A stretch of DNA of 64,000 nucleotides from an uncultured Oscillospiraceae bacterium (GTDB lineage: Bacteria; Bacillota; Clostridia; Oscillospirales; Oscillospiraceae), in the NCBI GenBank assembly GCA_900757655.1, contig CAAEOT010000029.1, forward strand, positions 38,965 to 102,964, given 5' to 3'. The notes below the pieces were generated by a model, which saw only the letters and a list, made by a program, of their open reading frames with translations, was not told the DNA's origin and did not search any database. Below, in pieces: positions 34,225 through 42,423 of this stretch (the first letter of the stretch is position 1; each line of letters begins with the position of its first letter). Position numbers and translations under genes: made by a program.

Positions 34225-34488
34225 TTGCATGAAGCTCCAAAGCTCTGGGACGGTATTTCGTCCATTCTGGTCCTGTTTGGGCTGGACCTGTATGGCAGCT
34301 GCTGCTGGTATGGTGTCTGGGCGCTGGTATATGCTGCGCTTGGGTGCGTCATTTTGGGCGTGCTCATCGCTGTGCGCACCCAGCGCTGCCCGTTTTGTTA
34401 CCGCTACCTCGGCATGATGTTTTTCTCTGGCAAAAAGATGTACTGCCCGCATTGCGGCAGCGATGTGCACGCGGACAGAAACGTTTGA
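34225..34488 (+). CDS. Small membrane protein with C-terminal zinc ribbon
   Basis: Two hydrophobic segments, then a C-terminal ribbon with CPFC and CPHCG about 20 residues apart, the reverse order of the neighbouring zinc-ribbon protein. The frame is open from ATG 34129, but that start sits in the upstream terminator and adds an unlikely sequence. TTG 34225, three bases after GGAGG, is taken instead, giving about 87 residues. The start is uncertain. Another frame with ATG 34229 exists but lacks these motifs. Function unknown. Confidence 0.5.
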   Translation: MHEAPKLWDGISSILVLFGLDLYGSCCWYGVWALVYAALGCVILGVLIAVRTQRCPFCYRYLGMMFFSGKKMYCPHCGSDVHADRNV

Positions 34489-34513
34489 CAGCACTGTCAT
34501 TTTCCGCTATGCT
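34485..34513 (+). promoter_or_regulatory. Promoter of the nitrilase-family gene
   Basis: TTGACA (34485), 17 bases, TATGCT (34508). The -35 overlaps the stop codon of the preceding gene. Confidence 0.75.
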
Positions 34514-34545
34514 GGATGCATCGAACATGCGAAAGCGGGGATACC

Positions 34546-35370
34546 ATGAAACTTGGCCTGTGTCAGATGCCGGTCACGGCATCCAAAGCTGAAAATTATG
34601 AAACCATGCGCCGATATGTGCGCGATGCTGCTGCAGCCGGCTGTGATTTGATTGTACTTCCGGAAATGTGGTGCTGCCCATACAGCAACGCCGCGTTTGC
34701 GGAATATGCCGAGCCGCAGGGCGGCGATACATGGCGTCTGCTGTGTAAAACGGCACAAGAATGCGGCATCTGGCTCGTGGCGGGCTCCGTGCCGGAGCGT
34801 GATGGGGATGCGATCTACAACACCTGCTACGTGTTTGACCCGCAGGGGACACAGCAGGCGAAGCACCGCAAGGTACACCTGTTCGATATCGATGTAGCGG
34901 GCGGCCAGCGTTTTTTTGAGTCCGACACGCTCTCTCCCGGACGGCAATACACGCTCGTGGATACGCCGTTTGGTAAGGTCGGTGTGGCGATTTGTTTTGA
35001 TGTGCGCTTTGCCGAACTCTTTCGCATTCTGGCGCTCGAGGGCGCGCGGCTGGTCGTGGTTCCGGCGGCATTCAACATGACAACCGGCCCGGCGCACTGG
35101 GAGCTGCTGTTTCGCGCGCGGGCACTGGATAACCAGTGCTTTCTTGCCGGCTGTGCTCCGGCGCGGGACGAGACGGCGGGCTATGTTTCCTATGCGCACT
35201 CGCTCGTGTGCGACCCGTGGGGACGTGTACTGGCACAGGCACAAGCAGCGCCCGAGCTGCTGATCTGTGACATTGACCTTGCCGAGACGGATGCCGTCCG
35301 TGCGCAGATCCCGGTCCTGCGCGCGCGGCGCACCGACCTGTATCAGTTGAAATATGAAAAAGACTCGTGA
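34546..35370 (+). CDS. Carbon-nitrogen hydrolase (nitrilase superfamily, Nit2/omega-amidase type)
   Basis: 274 residues. The catalytic triad is visible: Glu in LPEMW (about 42), Lys in KHRKVHLFD (about 110) and Cys in AICFDVRF (about 149). Overall sequence is close to omega-amidase/Nit2-like enzymes that hydrolyse alpha-ketoglutaramate or related amides; exact substrate not provable by eye. Start ATG 34546 with GCGGGG before it. It has its own promoter and converges on trmO across a shared terminator. Confidence 0.88.
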   Translation: MKLGLCQMPVTASKAENYETMRRYVRDAAAAGCDLIVLPEMWCCPYSNAAFAEYAEPQGGDTWRLLCKTAQECGIWLVAGSVPERDGDAIYNTCYVFDPQGTQQAKHRKVHLFDIDVAGGQRFFESDTLSPGRQYTLVDTPFGKVGVAICFDVRFAELFRILALEGARLVVVPAAFNMTTGPAHWELLFRARALDNQCFLAGCAPARDETAGYVSYAHSLVCDPWGRVLAQAQAAPELLICDIDLAETDAVRAQIPVLRARRTDLYQLKYEKDS

Positions 35371-35386
35371 TTTCACGAGTCTTTTT
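35357..35386. terminator. Bidirectional terminator between the nitrilase gene and trmO
   Basis: AAAAAGACTCGTGA and TCACGAGTCTTTTT are perfect inverted copies with a 2-base loop. Both genes' stop codons lie inside the stem. Confidence 0.9.
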
Positions 35387-36050
35387 CTGTAATGTCCGTG
35401 ACGGTCATTTTCTGTCCATTCACGCTGAATTTCACCTCATAGCCGCCAAATTCCAGCCCATAGACGCGGCTGGCGTCTGTCTGATACCGCGGGCGCGGAT
35501 CTTGTGCGAGCACGCCGATGAGCGCATCCCGTTTCTCGACCGGAAAGCGCGACAGCAACTCCGGCGAGATACTCACCGTCAGCGCATGCATCTCTATCTG
35601 CCCAGTGAAGCCTTCTGTTGCCTCCGGGCGGCAGTCGGCGTAGGGGATGTAGGGCTTGATATCATAGATCGGCGTGCCGTCCATCAGGTCTGCTCCGGCG
35701 ACGTGGAGCACCGGCCCGCGCGCGTCCGAAAACTCGATCCGTTCCAGACGCACGCATGACAAACCGATCGGGTTTGGCCGGAACGGTGAGCGCGTGGCGA
35801 ATACACCCATGCGCACATTACCGCCCAGGCGCGGCGGCCGCACAGTCGGCGACCAGCCGGCGCGCACATTTTCGGAAAACTCCCAGATCAGCCAGATGTG
35901 CGAGTAGCCGTCCAGCCCCCGCACGGCCTCGCGGCTGCGAAACTCCGGCTCGAAAACGATCTCTGCCTGCAGGCTGCCGACCACGCCGCTCTGGCGCGGG
36001 ATGCCGAACTTCGTGGCAAAGTCGCTGCGGATGCGGGCGATGGGCTTCAT
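35373..36050 (-). CDS. trmO: tRNA (N6-threonylcarbamoyladenosine-37-N6)-methyltransferase TrmO
   Basis: 225 residues of the TsaA/YaeB (TrmO) beta-barrel family, which methylates t6A37 of tRNA-Thr. Diagnostic stretches: GLDGYSHIWLI, RSPFRPNPIGLS and the DGTPIYDIKPY stretch near the C-terminal half. ATG 36050 overlaps the nth stop as ATGA, forming an nth-trmO operon on the minus strand; an upstream frame to 36095 lacks a ribosome site. Confidence 0.92.
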   Translation of the reverse strand: MKPIARIRSDFATKFGIPRQSGVVGSLQAEIVFEPEFRSREAVRGLDGYSHIWLIWEFSENVRAGWSPTVRPPRLGGNVRMGVFATRSPFRPNPIGLSCVRLERIEFSDARGPVLHVAGADLMDGTPIYDIKPYIPYADCRPEATEGFTGQIEMHALTVSISPELLSRFPVEKRDALIGVLAQDPRPRYQTDASRVYGLEFGGYEVKFSVNGQKMTVTDITEKDS

Positions 36051-36685
36051 GCGTCCGCCTCCTCCGCCGTTTGGCATACGTGGCGCACGCAGCATTGGTC
36101 ACACATCGGCTTGCGCGCCGTGCACACGGCGCGGCCGTGCAGCACCAGCCGGTGGCAGAAGTCGGATGATTCCTCCGGCGGCAGGATCTTGCGCAGTGCG
36201 GTCTCGATCTTGACAGGGTCTTTCAGCCCGTCTACGAGGCCCATCCGGTTCGAGAGCCGGATGCAGTGCGTGTCCACGACCACGGCGGGCTTGTGGTACA
36301 CGTCGCCGAGAATGAGATTAGCCGTCTTGCGCCCGACGCCGGGCAGGGAAGTGAGGGCCTCCATGGTGTCCGGCACGCGGCCGCCGTATTCCGCGACGAG
36401 CTTGCGCGCGCACAGGACGATATCCCGCGCCTTTGCGCGGTAAAAGCCGCAGGAATGGACATAGGGCTCCACGTCCTCCGGCTCGGCGGCTGCAAACGCC
36501 TCAAGCGTCGGGAAGCGCGCATATAGCGCCGGCGTGACCTGATTGACACGCTCGTCGGTGCACTGTGCGGCCAGCCGCACGGCAAACAGCAGTTCGTAAG
36601 CTTTTTCATATTGCAGAGAGCAGTCCGCAGGGTAGGCCTGCGCCAGGCAGCGGAGGATCTCCTGTACTTGTTCCGGTGTGCGCAT
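36047..36685 (-). CDS. nth: Endonuclease III (DNA glycosylase/AP lyase)
   Basis: 212 residues. Helix-hairpin-helix LPGVGRKTAN with the catalytic Lys (about 119) and the VDTH aspartate (about 137); C-terminal 4Fe-4S ligands C-x6-C-x2-C-x5-C. Removes oxidised pyrimidines. GAGAGGTGAAC precedes ATG 36685. Confidence 0.96.
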   Translation of the reverse strand: MRTPEQVQEILRCLAQAYPADCSLQYEKAYELLFAVRLAAQCTDERVNQVTPALYARFPTLEAFAAAEPEDVEPYVHSCGFYRAKARDIVLCARKLVAEYGGRVPDTMEALTSLPGVGRKTANLILGDVYHKPAVVVDTHCIRLSNRMGLVDGLKDPVKIETALRKILPPEESSDFCHRLVLHGRAVCTARKPMCDQCCVRHVCQTAEEADA

Positions 36686-36703
36686 ATTGTTCACCTCTCC
36701 GGC

Positions 36704-36732
36704 AGTGTAGCACATTTTGCGCCGCCTGCCAA
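36704..36732 (-). promoter_or_regulatory. Promoter of nth-trmO
   Basis: On the minus strand TTGGCA, 17 bases, TACACT, ending close to the ribosome site; divergent from the rarA promoter. Confidence 0.65.
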
Positions 36733-36742
36733 GTGCGGCGAG

Positions 36743-36771
36743 TTGCCAAGGCGCGGAAAATGCGGTATAAT
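36743..36771 (+). promoter_or_regulatory. rarA promoter
   Basis: TTGCCA, 17 bases, TATAAT, near consensus. It is divergent from, and 10 bases past, the nth promoter. Confidence 0.8.
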
Positions 36772-36799
36772 ATCGCCATTGCATCACAGGAGGCGCGTT

Positions 36800-38062
36800 A
36801 TGTACAGACCATTGGCGGATGAGATTCGGCCGACAACGCTTGACGACGTCGTCGGGCAAAAGCATATTCTGGGCCCGAACGGGATGCTCCGCCGCATCGT
36901 GGAATCCGGGGAGATCCCGAACATGGTGTTTTACGGCCCGTCCGGCACCGGCAAGACCACGGTCGCGAGCATCATCGCGGCCAGCACGAACCGCACTCTG
37001 CGCCGCCTGAACGCCACGACTGCGAGCATTTCGGACATCCGCAATATCATTGCGGAGCTTGACACCATGCTCACACCCGGCGGCGTGCTGCTGTATCTCG
37101 ACGAGATCCAGTATTTCAACAAAAAGCAGCAGCAGTCGTTGCTGGAGTTCATGGAAGATGGCCGTATCACGGTCATTGCCTCCACGACGGAAAATCCGTA
37201 TTTTTATGTCTATAATGCGGTGCTCAGCCGCAGCACGGTGTTCGAGTTCAAGCAGGTGCCGGCGGCTGAGGTGGAAAAGGCTGTACTGCGCGCGGTGTCC
37301 ATTCTCAGTGCGCGGGAAAATGTTACGGCGGACATCGAGCCCGGTACGGCGGGGTATATCGCGTCCGTCTGCGGCGGCGATGTGCGCAAGGCGCTCAATG
37401 CGGTCGAGCTGCTCTTTTCTGCGGCGCCGAGAGAGGGAGATACCATTCGTCTCCTGCGCGCCGATGCCGAGAACATCACGCAGCGCAGCGCCATGCACTA
37501 TGACCGTGCGGGTGACGACCACTATGACGTCGTGTCCGCGCTTATGAAGTCGCTGCGCGGCTCGGATCCGGATGCGGCGCTGCACTATCTGGCGCGCCTG
37601 CTCGAGGCCGGAGATCTGATCGGCGCCTGCCGGCGCATCCTGTGCTCGGCGAGCGAGGACATCGGCCTTGCCTATCCACAGGCAGCAATGATTGTGAAAT
37701 CCTGCGTGGACAGCGCATTGCAGCTCGGCCTGCCGGAGGCACGGCTGCCGCTGGCGGAGGCAGTGCTGCTGCTGGCCACTGCACCGAAGTCCAACTCCGT
37801 CGTCATGTCTATCGATGCGGCAATCGCTGACGTCCGGGCAGGGAAGGCGGGGCCCATCCCACGTGAGCTGCAGAATGTCCACGCCGACGGCACGGGCTTT
37901 GAGCGTGAGCAGGGCTACAAGTATCCGCACAGCTACCCGGGCCATTGGGTGCAGCAGCAGTACCTGCCCGACGAGCTGAAGGGAAAACATTATTATGAGT
38001 ACGGTGATAACAAGACCGAACAGGCTGCGCGCGCCTATTGGCAGCGTATCAAGGGGGAGTGA
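36800..38062 (+). CDS. rarA: Replication-associated recombination protein RarA/MgsA
   Basis: 420 residues. AAA+ ATPase with GPSGTGKTT (about 49-57), DEIQ Walker B (about 104), sensor STTENP and a C-terminal tetramerisation domain ending HYYEYGDNKTEQA, all typical of RarA. It acts at stalled forks. ATG 36800 follows AGGAGG; the frame extends upstream to 36611 without support. The small DUF951 gene follows after 3 bases. Confidence 0.95.
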   Translation: MYRPLADEIRPTTLDDVVGQKHILGPNGMLRRIVESGEIPNMVFYGPSGTGKTTVASIIAASTNRTLRRLNATTASISDIRNIIAELDTMLTPGGVLLYLDEIQYFNKKQQQSLLEFMEDGRITVIASTTENPYFYVYNAVLSRSTVFEFKQVPAAEVEKAVLRAVSILSARENVTADIEPGTAGYIASVCGGDVRKALNAVELLFSAAPREGDTIRLLRADAENITQRSAMHYDRAGDDHYDVVSALMKSLRGSDPDAALHYLARLLEAGDLIGACRRILCSASEDIGLAYPQAAMIVKSCVDSALQLGLPEARLPLAEAVLLLATAPKSNSVVMSIDAAIADVRAGKAGPIPRELQNVHADGTGFEREQGYKYPHSYPGHWVQQQYLPDELKGKHYYEYGDNKTEQAARAYWQRIKGE

Positions 38063-38065
38063 GCG

Positions 38066-38251
38066 ATGGACATTCAGGTCGGCGATATTCTGACGATGAA
38101 AAAACAGCACCCCTGCGGCGAGAAACGCTGGGAGGTGCTGCGCATCGGCGCGGACTTCAAGCTCCGCTGCCTCGGCTGCGGGCGCGAGGTCATGGGCCCG
38201 CGCGCGAAGTTCGAGAAAATGGTCCGGCAGATCGACCGGAAAGAGGGATAA
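38066..38251 (+). CDS. DUF951 family protein
   Basis: 61 residues starting MDIQVGDILTMKKQHPCG, with a conserved C-x2-C (CLGCG) and EVMGPRAKFEK, the DUF951 signature. Function unknown; in many Firmicutes it sits next to replication or ribosome genes. AAGGGGGAG precedes ATG 38066, 3 bases after rarA. Confidence 0.9.
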   Translation: MDIQVGDILTMKKQHPCGEKRWEVLRIGADFKLRCLGCGREVMGPRAKFEKMVRQIDRKEG

Positions 38252-38280
38252 AAAACCGGAGGACATGTCCTCCGGTTTTT
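38251..38280. terminator. Bidirectional terminator between DUF951 gene and degV
   Basis: The whole 30 bases are a perfect palindrome (AAAAACCGGAGGACA paired with its complement, no extra loop bases), serving both convergent genes. Confidence 0.9.
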
Positions 38281-38282
38281 CT

Positions 38283-39143
38283 TTATCTGTGCAAGCCCTG
38301 GAAAAACAGTGCCACGGTGCCGGGCCCGACGTGCGAGCCGGTGACGGGCTCATAGCACACGGTCAGGCACTCGCCTGTGAAGCCGCGCTGGCGCAGCGCG
38401 TCAAGCAGAAACTGTGCACCGGCTTCATCGTCCGCGTGCGCGATGCCGATTTCCTCGGTCTTGTCGGCGGCCAGCTTCTCGTAGAAGTCGGCCAGCGCGG
38501 TGAGCGACTGCTTGCGGCCGCGCGTCTTGCCGCACTGGACGATCTTGCCCTCATCATCGCCACGCAGCAGCGGCTTGATCTTGAGCACGGTGCCGACGAT
38601 GGCGGCAGCCTTGCTCACGCGGCCGCCGCGCTCGAGATAGGCGAGGTCATCAACCGTGAAGTACTGGCACATAGTGCGGCGGCGTTGGGAGATCTGCTCC
38701 ACGATGAGCGAGAAGGGTGCGCCGTTTTCGAGCATACGCGCAGCCTCGAGCACCAGCAGCCCCTCGCCGAGCGAGGCGGCATAGGTGTCAATGGCGGCGA
38801 TTTTCCGCTCTGGGAATTCTTCCTGCAGCTCCTGCACGGCCATGGCGGCCGCATGCGCCGTGCCGCTGATGCCGCCGGACATGCCGATGTAGATCACGTC
38901 GTCTCCGGCGGCCAGTGCCGCGTGCAGCGGCTCCAGAAAAGCGGCGAGGTTAATCATGGCGGTGGACACGGGCGCACCGTTGCGCATGGCGTCATAGTAA
39001 GTCTTGCCGTCAAAATCGATTGTGGGATCCTGCTCTGCCTGCACGCCGTTAATGGAATAGTGCAGAGGGATAACACGCAGGGAATATTTCTGAATGTAAG
39101 CAGCCGGCAGATTTGCCGACGTGTCTGTGAAGATCTGGATCAT
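38283..39143 (-). CDS. DegV family fatty-acid-binding protein
   Basis: 286 residues starting MIQIFTDTSANLP, the DegV/FakB fold start (TDTSANL). FakB-type proteins present fatty acids to FakA kinase; whether this one is a kinase partner is not known. AAGGAG is positioned before ATG 39143; an extension to 39221 has no ribosome site. Transcribed convergently to rarA-DUF951. Confidence 0.87.
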   Translation of the reverse strand: MIQIFTDTSANLPAAYIQKYSLRVIPLHYSINGVQAEQDPTIDFDGKTYYDAMRNGAPVSTAMINLAAFLEPLHAALAAGDDVIYIGMSGGISGTAHAAAMAVQELQEEFPERKIAAIDTYAASLGEGLLVLEAARMLENGAPFSLIVEQISQRRRTMCQYFTVDDLAYLERGGRVSKAAAIVGTVLKIKPLLRGDDEGKIVQCGKTRGRKQSLTALADFYEKLAADKTEEIGIAHADDEAGAQFLLDALRQRGFTGECLTVCYEPVTGSHVGPGTVALFFQGLHR

Positions 39144-39370
39144 GAGAGTGCTCCTTTGCTTGCTCAAAGTGCTGCACGGTGTGCGCTCTATATCCGTACA
39201 CCCGCTGGCGCATAAATACAAGCTACTGTCATTTTTCCCTGTCTACGTTCCAATTTTACGGTCTCTACCGGAAAAAATGCGGCTCTACACGGCCGTAGAG
39301 CCACTCTACTCCCGAAAAACGGCGGTTTTTACCGCTAATCTCCCACAAAAAGGATGACGCAGGCAGAAAT

Positions 39371-39400
39371 ATCCCGCGGCCCGGTTTAGAGCCGCGGGAT
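39371..39400 (-). terminator. Probable terminator after tsf
   Basis: ATCCCGCGGC and GCCGCGGGAT form a perfect 10-bp stem around a 10-base loop, followed on the minus strand by ATTTCT; the T-run is weak. Confidence 0.6.
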
Positions 39401-39418
39401 GCAGAATGGAAGTGAAAT

Positions 39419-40330
39419 TTACTTGATGAGCTTCGCAACTTCCTCGGCGAGGTCGTCCTGACGCTTCTCAATGCCTTCGCCCTTCTCAAAGCGGGTGTAG
39501 TTCACGAGCTTGATGGAAGCGCCGACCTGCTTGGCGACGGCGGCGATGTGCTCCTCAACGGAGACTTTGTCGTCCTTAACGAACGGCTGCTGCAGCAGGC
39601 AGATCTCCTTGAAGTACTTGCCGATGCCGCCCATGACGATCTTCTCAATGATGGCGTCGGGCTTCTTGGCGTTCTTCGGATCTTCCTTGGCCTGCGCCAG
39701 GCGGATCTCTTTTTCCTTCTCGATGAACTCCTCGGAGACGTCGCTCTTATCCTTGTAGGTCGGGTTCAGAGCGGCGATCTGCATGGCGATATCCTTGCCC
39801 AGCTCGACGACAGCAGCGTCGGTGGACTCGGTCTCGAGGTTGACAAGCACGGCGATGCGGCCGCCCATGTGGACATAGGGGACGTTCAGGCCGGTGTCGT
39901 AGCGCGCGAAGCGGCGAACCTTGATGTTCTCGCCGATGACGAGGACCTTATCGTTCTGCTCCTCGAGCACGGTCTTTCCGTTGCCGTAAGCGCAGGCATA
40001 CAGCGCGTCGAGATCGGCCGGGTTCTCCTTGGCGACGACAGCAGCGACGCCCTTGACGTAGTCGACGAACAGATCGTTCTTGGCCACAAAGTCGGACTCC
40101 GCATTGACCTCGACGATCACGCCGATGCCATCGACGACGGCGGCGTAAGCCATACCCTCGGCGGCGATGCGGCCGGCCTTCTTCTGAGCGGCGGCGAGGC
40201 CCTTCTCACGGAGCCATTCCACAGCCTTATCGATATCGCCGTCAGCAGCGGTGAGGGCCTTTTTGCAGTCCATCATGCCGACGCCGGTCATTTCACGCAG
40301 ATTTTTCACATCAGCAGCAGAAAATGCCAT
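39419..40330 (-). CDS. tsf: Elongation factor Ts
   Basis: 303 residues. Regenerates EF-Tu-GTP. N-terminal UBA-like domain (ADVKNLREMTGVGMMDCKKAL region, about 6-50), the TDFVA-type core and a C-terminal dimerisation domain with KDDKVSVEEHI, in standard order. The gene follows rpsB across a small hairpin. Start ATG 40330 is the first ATG with AAAGGAG. Confidence 0.96.
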   Translation of the reverse strand: MAFSAADVKNLREMTGVGMMDCKKALTAADGDIDKAVEWLREKGLAAAQKKAGRIAAEGMAYAAVVDGIGVIVEVNAESDFVAKNDLFVDYVKGVAAVVAKENPADLDALYACAYGNGKTVLEEQNDKVLVIGENIKVRRFARYDTGLNVPYVHMGGRIAVLVNLETESTDAAVVELGKDIAMQIAALNPTYKDKSDVSEEFIEKEKEIRLAQAKEDPKNAKKPDAIIEKIVMGGIGKYFKEICLLQQPFVKDDKVSVEEHIAAVAKQVGASIKLVNYTRFEKGEGIEKRQDDLAEEVAKLIK

Positions 40331-40358
40331 AATTCTTTCTCCTTTATTGTTTTATCAG

Positions 40359-40383
40359 AAGGGCGGGTACGCGGCCCGCCCTT
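40359..40383 (-). terminator. Attenuator-like hairpin between rpsB and tsf
   Basis: AAGGGCGGG and CCCGCCCTT form a perfect 9-bp stem around a 7-base loop, without a strong T-run; such partial terminators between rpsB and tsf set their ratio in other bacteria. Confidence 0.5.
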
Positions 40384-40394
40384 GCAGTTTTCAA

Positions 40395-41129
40395 TTACTC
40401 TTCGACTTTCTGGGCCTCTTCCTCGGAAGCGGCTTCCTCAGCGTCGACGCCCTGACGGCCTTCCTGCACGGCGTTGGCCATGGTGGAAGCGATCAGGCGG
40501 ATGGCGCGGATCGCGTCGTCGTTCGCGGGGATGACGTAGTCGATCTCGTCCGGGTCGCAGTTGGTGTCGACGATGGCGACGATCGGGATGTGCAGCTTGC
40601 GGGCCTCCGCGATGGCATTGTGCTCCTTACGGGGGTCAACGACGAACAGCGCGCCGGGGAGCTTCTTCATTTCCTTGACGCCGCCGAGGTACTTCTCGAG
40701 CTTCTCCATCTCGCCGAGCAGCTTCATGACTTCCTTCTTCGGGAGCATGTCGAAGGTGCCGTCTTCCTGCATCTTCTTAAGCTGTGCCAGACGGTCGATA
40801 CGGGTGCGCATGGTCTTGAAGTTGGTGAGCATGCCGCCAAGCCAGCGGGCATTGACATAGTACATGCCGACGCGGGAAGCCTCTTCCTTCACGGCGTCCG
40901 CAGCCTGCTTCTTGGTGCCGACGAAGAGGATGGTCTGGCCATTCTCCGCGAGGGTGCGCACGAAGCTGTAAGCCTCCTCAAGCTTTTTGACGGTCTTCTG
41001 CAGGTCAATGATGTAGATGCCATTGCGCTCACAGTAGATGTACTCCGCCATTTTCGGGTTCCATCTGCGGGTCTGGTGGCCGAAGTGGACACCGGCCTCG
41101 AGAAGCTGTTTCATAGATACGACTGCCAT
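40395..41129 (-). CDS. rpsB: 30S ribosomal protein S2
   Basis: 244 residues, with all conserved S2 blocks: GVHFGHQTRRWNPKM near the start, ARWLGGMLTNF (about 92-102) and PGALFVVDP (about 152-160). A C-terminal acidic tail is present. AAAGGAGG precedes ATG 41129. Upstream is a structured leader of about 100 bases and a consensus promoter. Confidence 0.97.
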   Translation of the reverse strand: MAVVSMKQLLEAGVHFGHQTRRWNPKMAEYIYCERNGIYIIDLQKTVKKLEEAYSFVRTLAENGQTILFVGTKKQAADAVKEEASRVGMYYVNARWLGGMLTNFKTMRTRIDRLAQLKKMQEDGTFDMLPKKEVMKLLGEMEKLEKYLGGVKEMKKLPGALFVVDPRKEHNAIAEARKLHIPIVAIVDTNCDPDEIDYVIPANDDAIRAIRLIASTMANAVQEGRQGVDAEEAASEEEAQKVEE

Positions 41130-41165
41130 AGTTTTTTGTTTCCTCCTTTAATTAGTTGCTACCTC

Positions 41166-41223
41166 CGGGGGCGTCACCTGTGCCCGACCAGGCCGAAGCC
41201 ACATGGTCGCACATCGACCCCCG
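41166..41223 (-). promoter_or_regulatory. Structured leader RNA of rpsB (candidate S2 autoregulation site)
   Basis: On the minus strand, CGGGGG and CCCCCG enclose GUGC/GCAC, GACCA/UGGUC and GGC-UUCG-GCC pairings, giving a long nested stem with a UUCG tetraloop, ending just before the ribosome site. Regulatory mRNA leaders bound by the encoded protein are common for ribosomal operons; the match to a known S2 leader class was not tested. Confidence 0.55.
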
Positions 41224-41239
41224 TGCGTAATGCTCTGGT

Positions 41240-41286
41240 ATTATACCAGAGAAATACGGGCAATGCAAGAGGAATTGCCCGTATTT
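41240..41286 (-). promoter_or_regulatory. rpsB promoter overlapping the terminator of sigG-ymxH
   Basis: Minus strand: TTGCAT (41268-41263), 17 bases, TATAAT (41245-41240). AAATACGGGCAAT (41252-41264) and ATTGCCCGTATTT (41274-41286) form a perfect 13-bp stem ending the sigG-ymxH unit, and the -35 and spacer lie in its 3' arm and loop. Confidence 0.75.
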
Positions 41287-41301
41287 TTGCGTTTTTTCAG
41301 C

Positions 41302-41586
41302 TCATCCGAGATAATTCTGCCGCTTTTCCCGCCGGCGGCGCGGCTGCTGCGCCGCGACCTCTGCGAGAATGATATCCTCGCCCAACCTGGAGATGGATTC
41401 CCACGGCAGAATGTAGTCATCATCGCCGCTGAGCAGACCGCCGAGCTTTTTTTGCCCCGGCACGATCAGCGACACGATCTTGCCCTCTTCCAGGTCGATC
41501 TCCGCATCGCAGACATAGCCGAGCCGCTGTCCGGTGGTCATGTCGATGACTTCCTTATATCGCAGATCGGATAAACAGCATTTCAT
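41302..41586 (-). CDS. YlmC/YmxH family PRC-barrel sporulation protein
   Basis: 94 residues with a PRC-barrel fold (LSDLRYKEVIDM, LGYVCDAEIDLEEGKI, LPWESISRLGEDIIL). In Firmicutes this gene follows sigE/sigG. The molecular role is unclear; it lies 51 bases after sigG and likely shares its transcript. The C-terminus is basic. Confidence 0.85.
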   Translation of the reverse strand: MKCCLSDLRYKEVIDMTTGQRLGYVCDAEIDLEEGKIVSLIVPGQKKLGGLLSGDDDYILPWESISRLGEDIILAEVAAQQPRRRREKRQNYLG

Positions 41587-41637
41587 GGTAATCCCTCCGC
41601 AGCGTTTTGGTACCAGTCTATGGCGCCTGGCGGCAGC

Positions 41638-42420
41638 TTATGAAGGGAAGATGTTCTTGCGGATCTTGCCGAGCGCGTTTTTCTCCAGCCGGGATACCTG
41701 AGCCTGACTGATGCCAATCTCACCGGCGACCTCCATCTGCGTCTTACCGGCGTAAAAGCGCAGGGAGAGGATCTTTTTCTCGCGTTCGTTGAGGTCGGAG
41801 ATGGCGTTCGAGAGCGCCAGATGCTCCAGCCACTGCTCGTCCGTGTTTTTCGTGTCGCCGACCTGATCCATCACGCAGATGCTTTCGCCGTTGTCAGTGT
41901 AGATCGGCTCGAAGAGCGAGATCGGGTCACTGATCGCGTCGAGCGCGAACACGACGTCCCGACGCGGGATGTCCAGCTCCTTTGCGATCTCGTCGAGCGT
42001 CGGCTCGCGGCCAGAGGCGGCGGTCAGGCGCTCTTTTGCCTGCAAAACTTTGTAAGCGGTGTCGCGTGTGGAGCGGCTGACGCGGATGGGGCTGTTGTCG
42101 CGCAGGTAGCGCCGGATTTCCCCGGAAATCATGGGCACGCCGTAGGTGGAAAAACGCACGTCGTGGTTTTCGGCGTCAAAATGATCGATGGCCTTGATCA
42201 GGCCGATGCAGCCGACCTGAAACAGGTCGTCCACGTTCTCACCGCGGCCGATGAATTTCTGGATCACGGACAGCACCAGCCGGAGGTTGCCGGCAATGAG
42301 CTGCTCGCGTGCGTCAGTGTCGCCGTGCTTTGCGCGGATGAGCAGTGCCCGGCAGGCGTCACTGCTCAGGACCTTCAGCTCGGCCGTGTTGACACCGCAG
42401 ATCTCGACTTTTCCAAGCAT
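41638..42420 (-). CDS. sigG: RNA polymerase sporulation sigma factor SigG
   Basis: 260 residues. Forespore late sigma factor, with region 1.2-2.4 (LFQVGCIGLIKAIDHFD, FSTYGVPMISGEIRRYLRD), region 3 and region 4.2 HTH (TQMEVAGEIGISQAQVSRLEK). It is close to SigG rather than SigF in the start MLGKVEICGVNTAELKVL. Unusually, the gene is not behind spoIIGA-sigE but behind a dicarboxylate symporter gene. A hairpin containing its ribosome site and a sigma-F promoter precede it, described separately. The ymxH-like gene follows. Confidence 0.95.
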   Translation of the reverse strand: MLGKVEICGVNTAELKVLSSDACRALLIRAKHGDTDAREQLIAGNLRLVLSVIQKFIGRGENVDDLFQVGCIGLIKAIDHFDAENHDVRFSTYGVPMISGEIRRYLRDNSPIRVSRSTRDTAYKVLQAKERLTAASGREPTLDEIAKELDIPRRDVVFALDAISDPISLFEPIYTDNGESICVMDQVGDTKNTDEQWLEHLALSNAISDLNEREKKILSLRFYAGKTQMEVAGEIGISQAQVSRLEKNALGKIRKNIFPS

Positions 42421-42423
42421 AAA

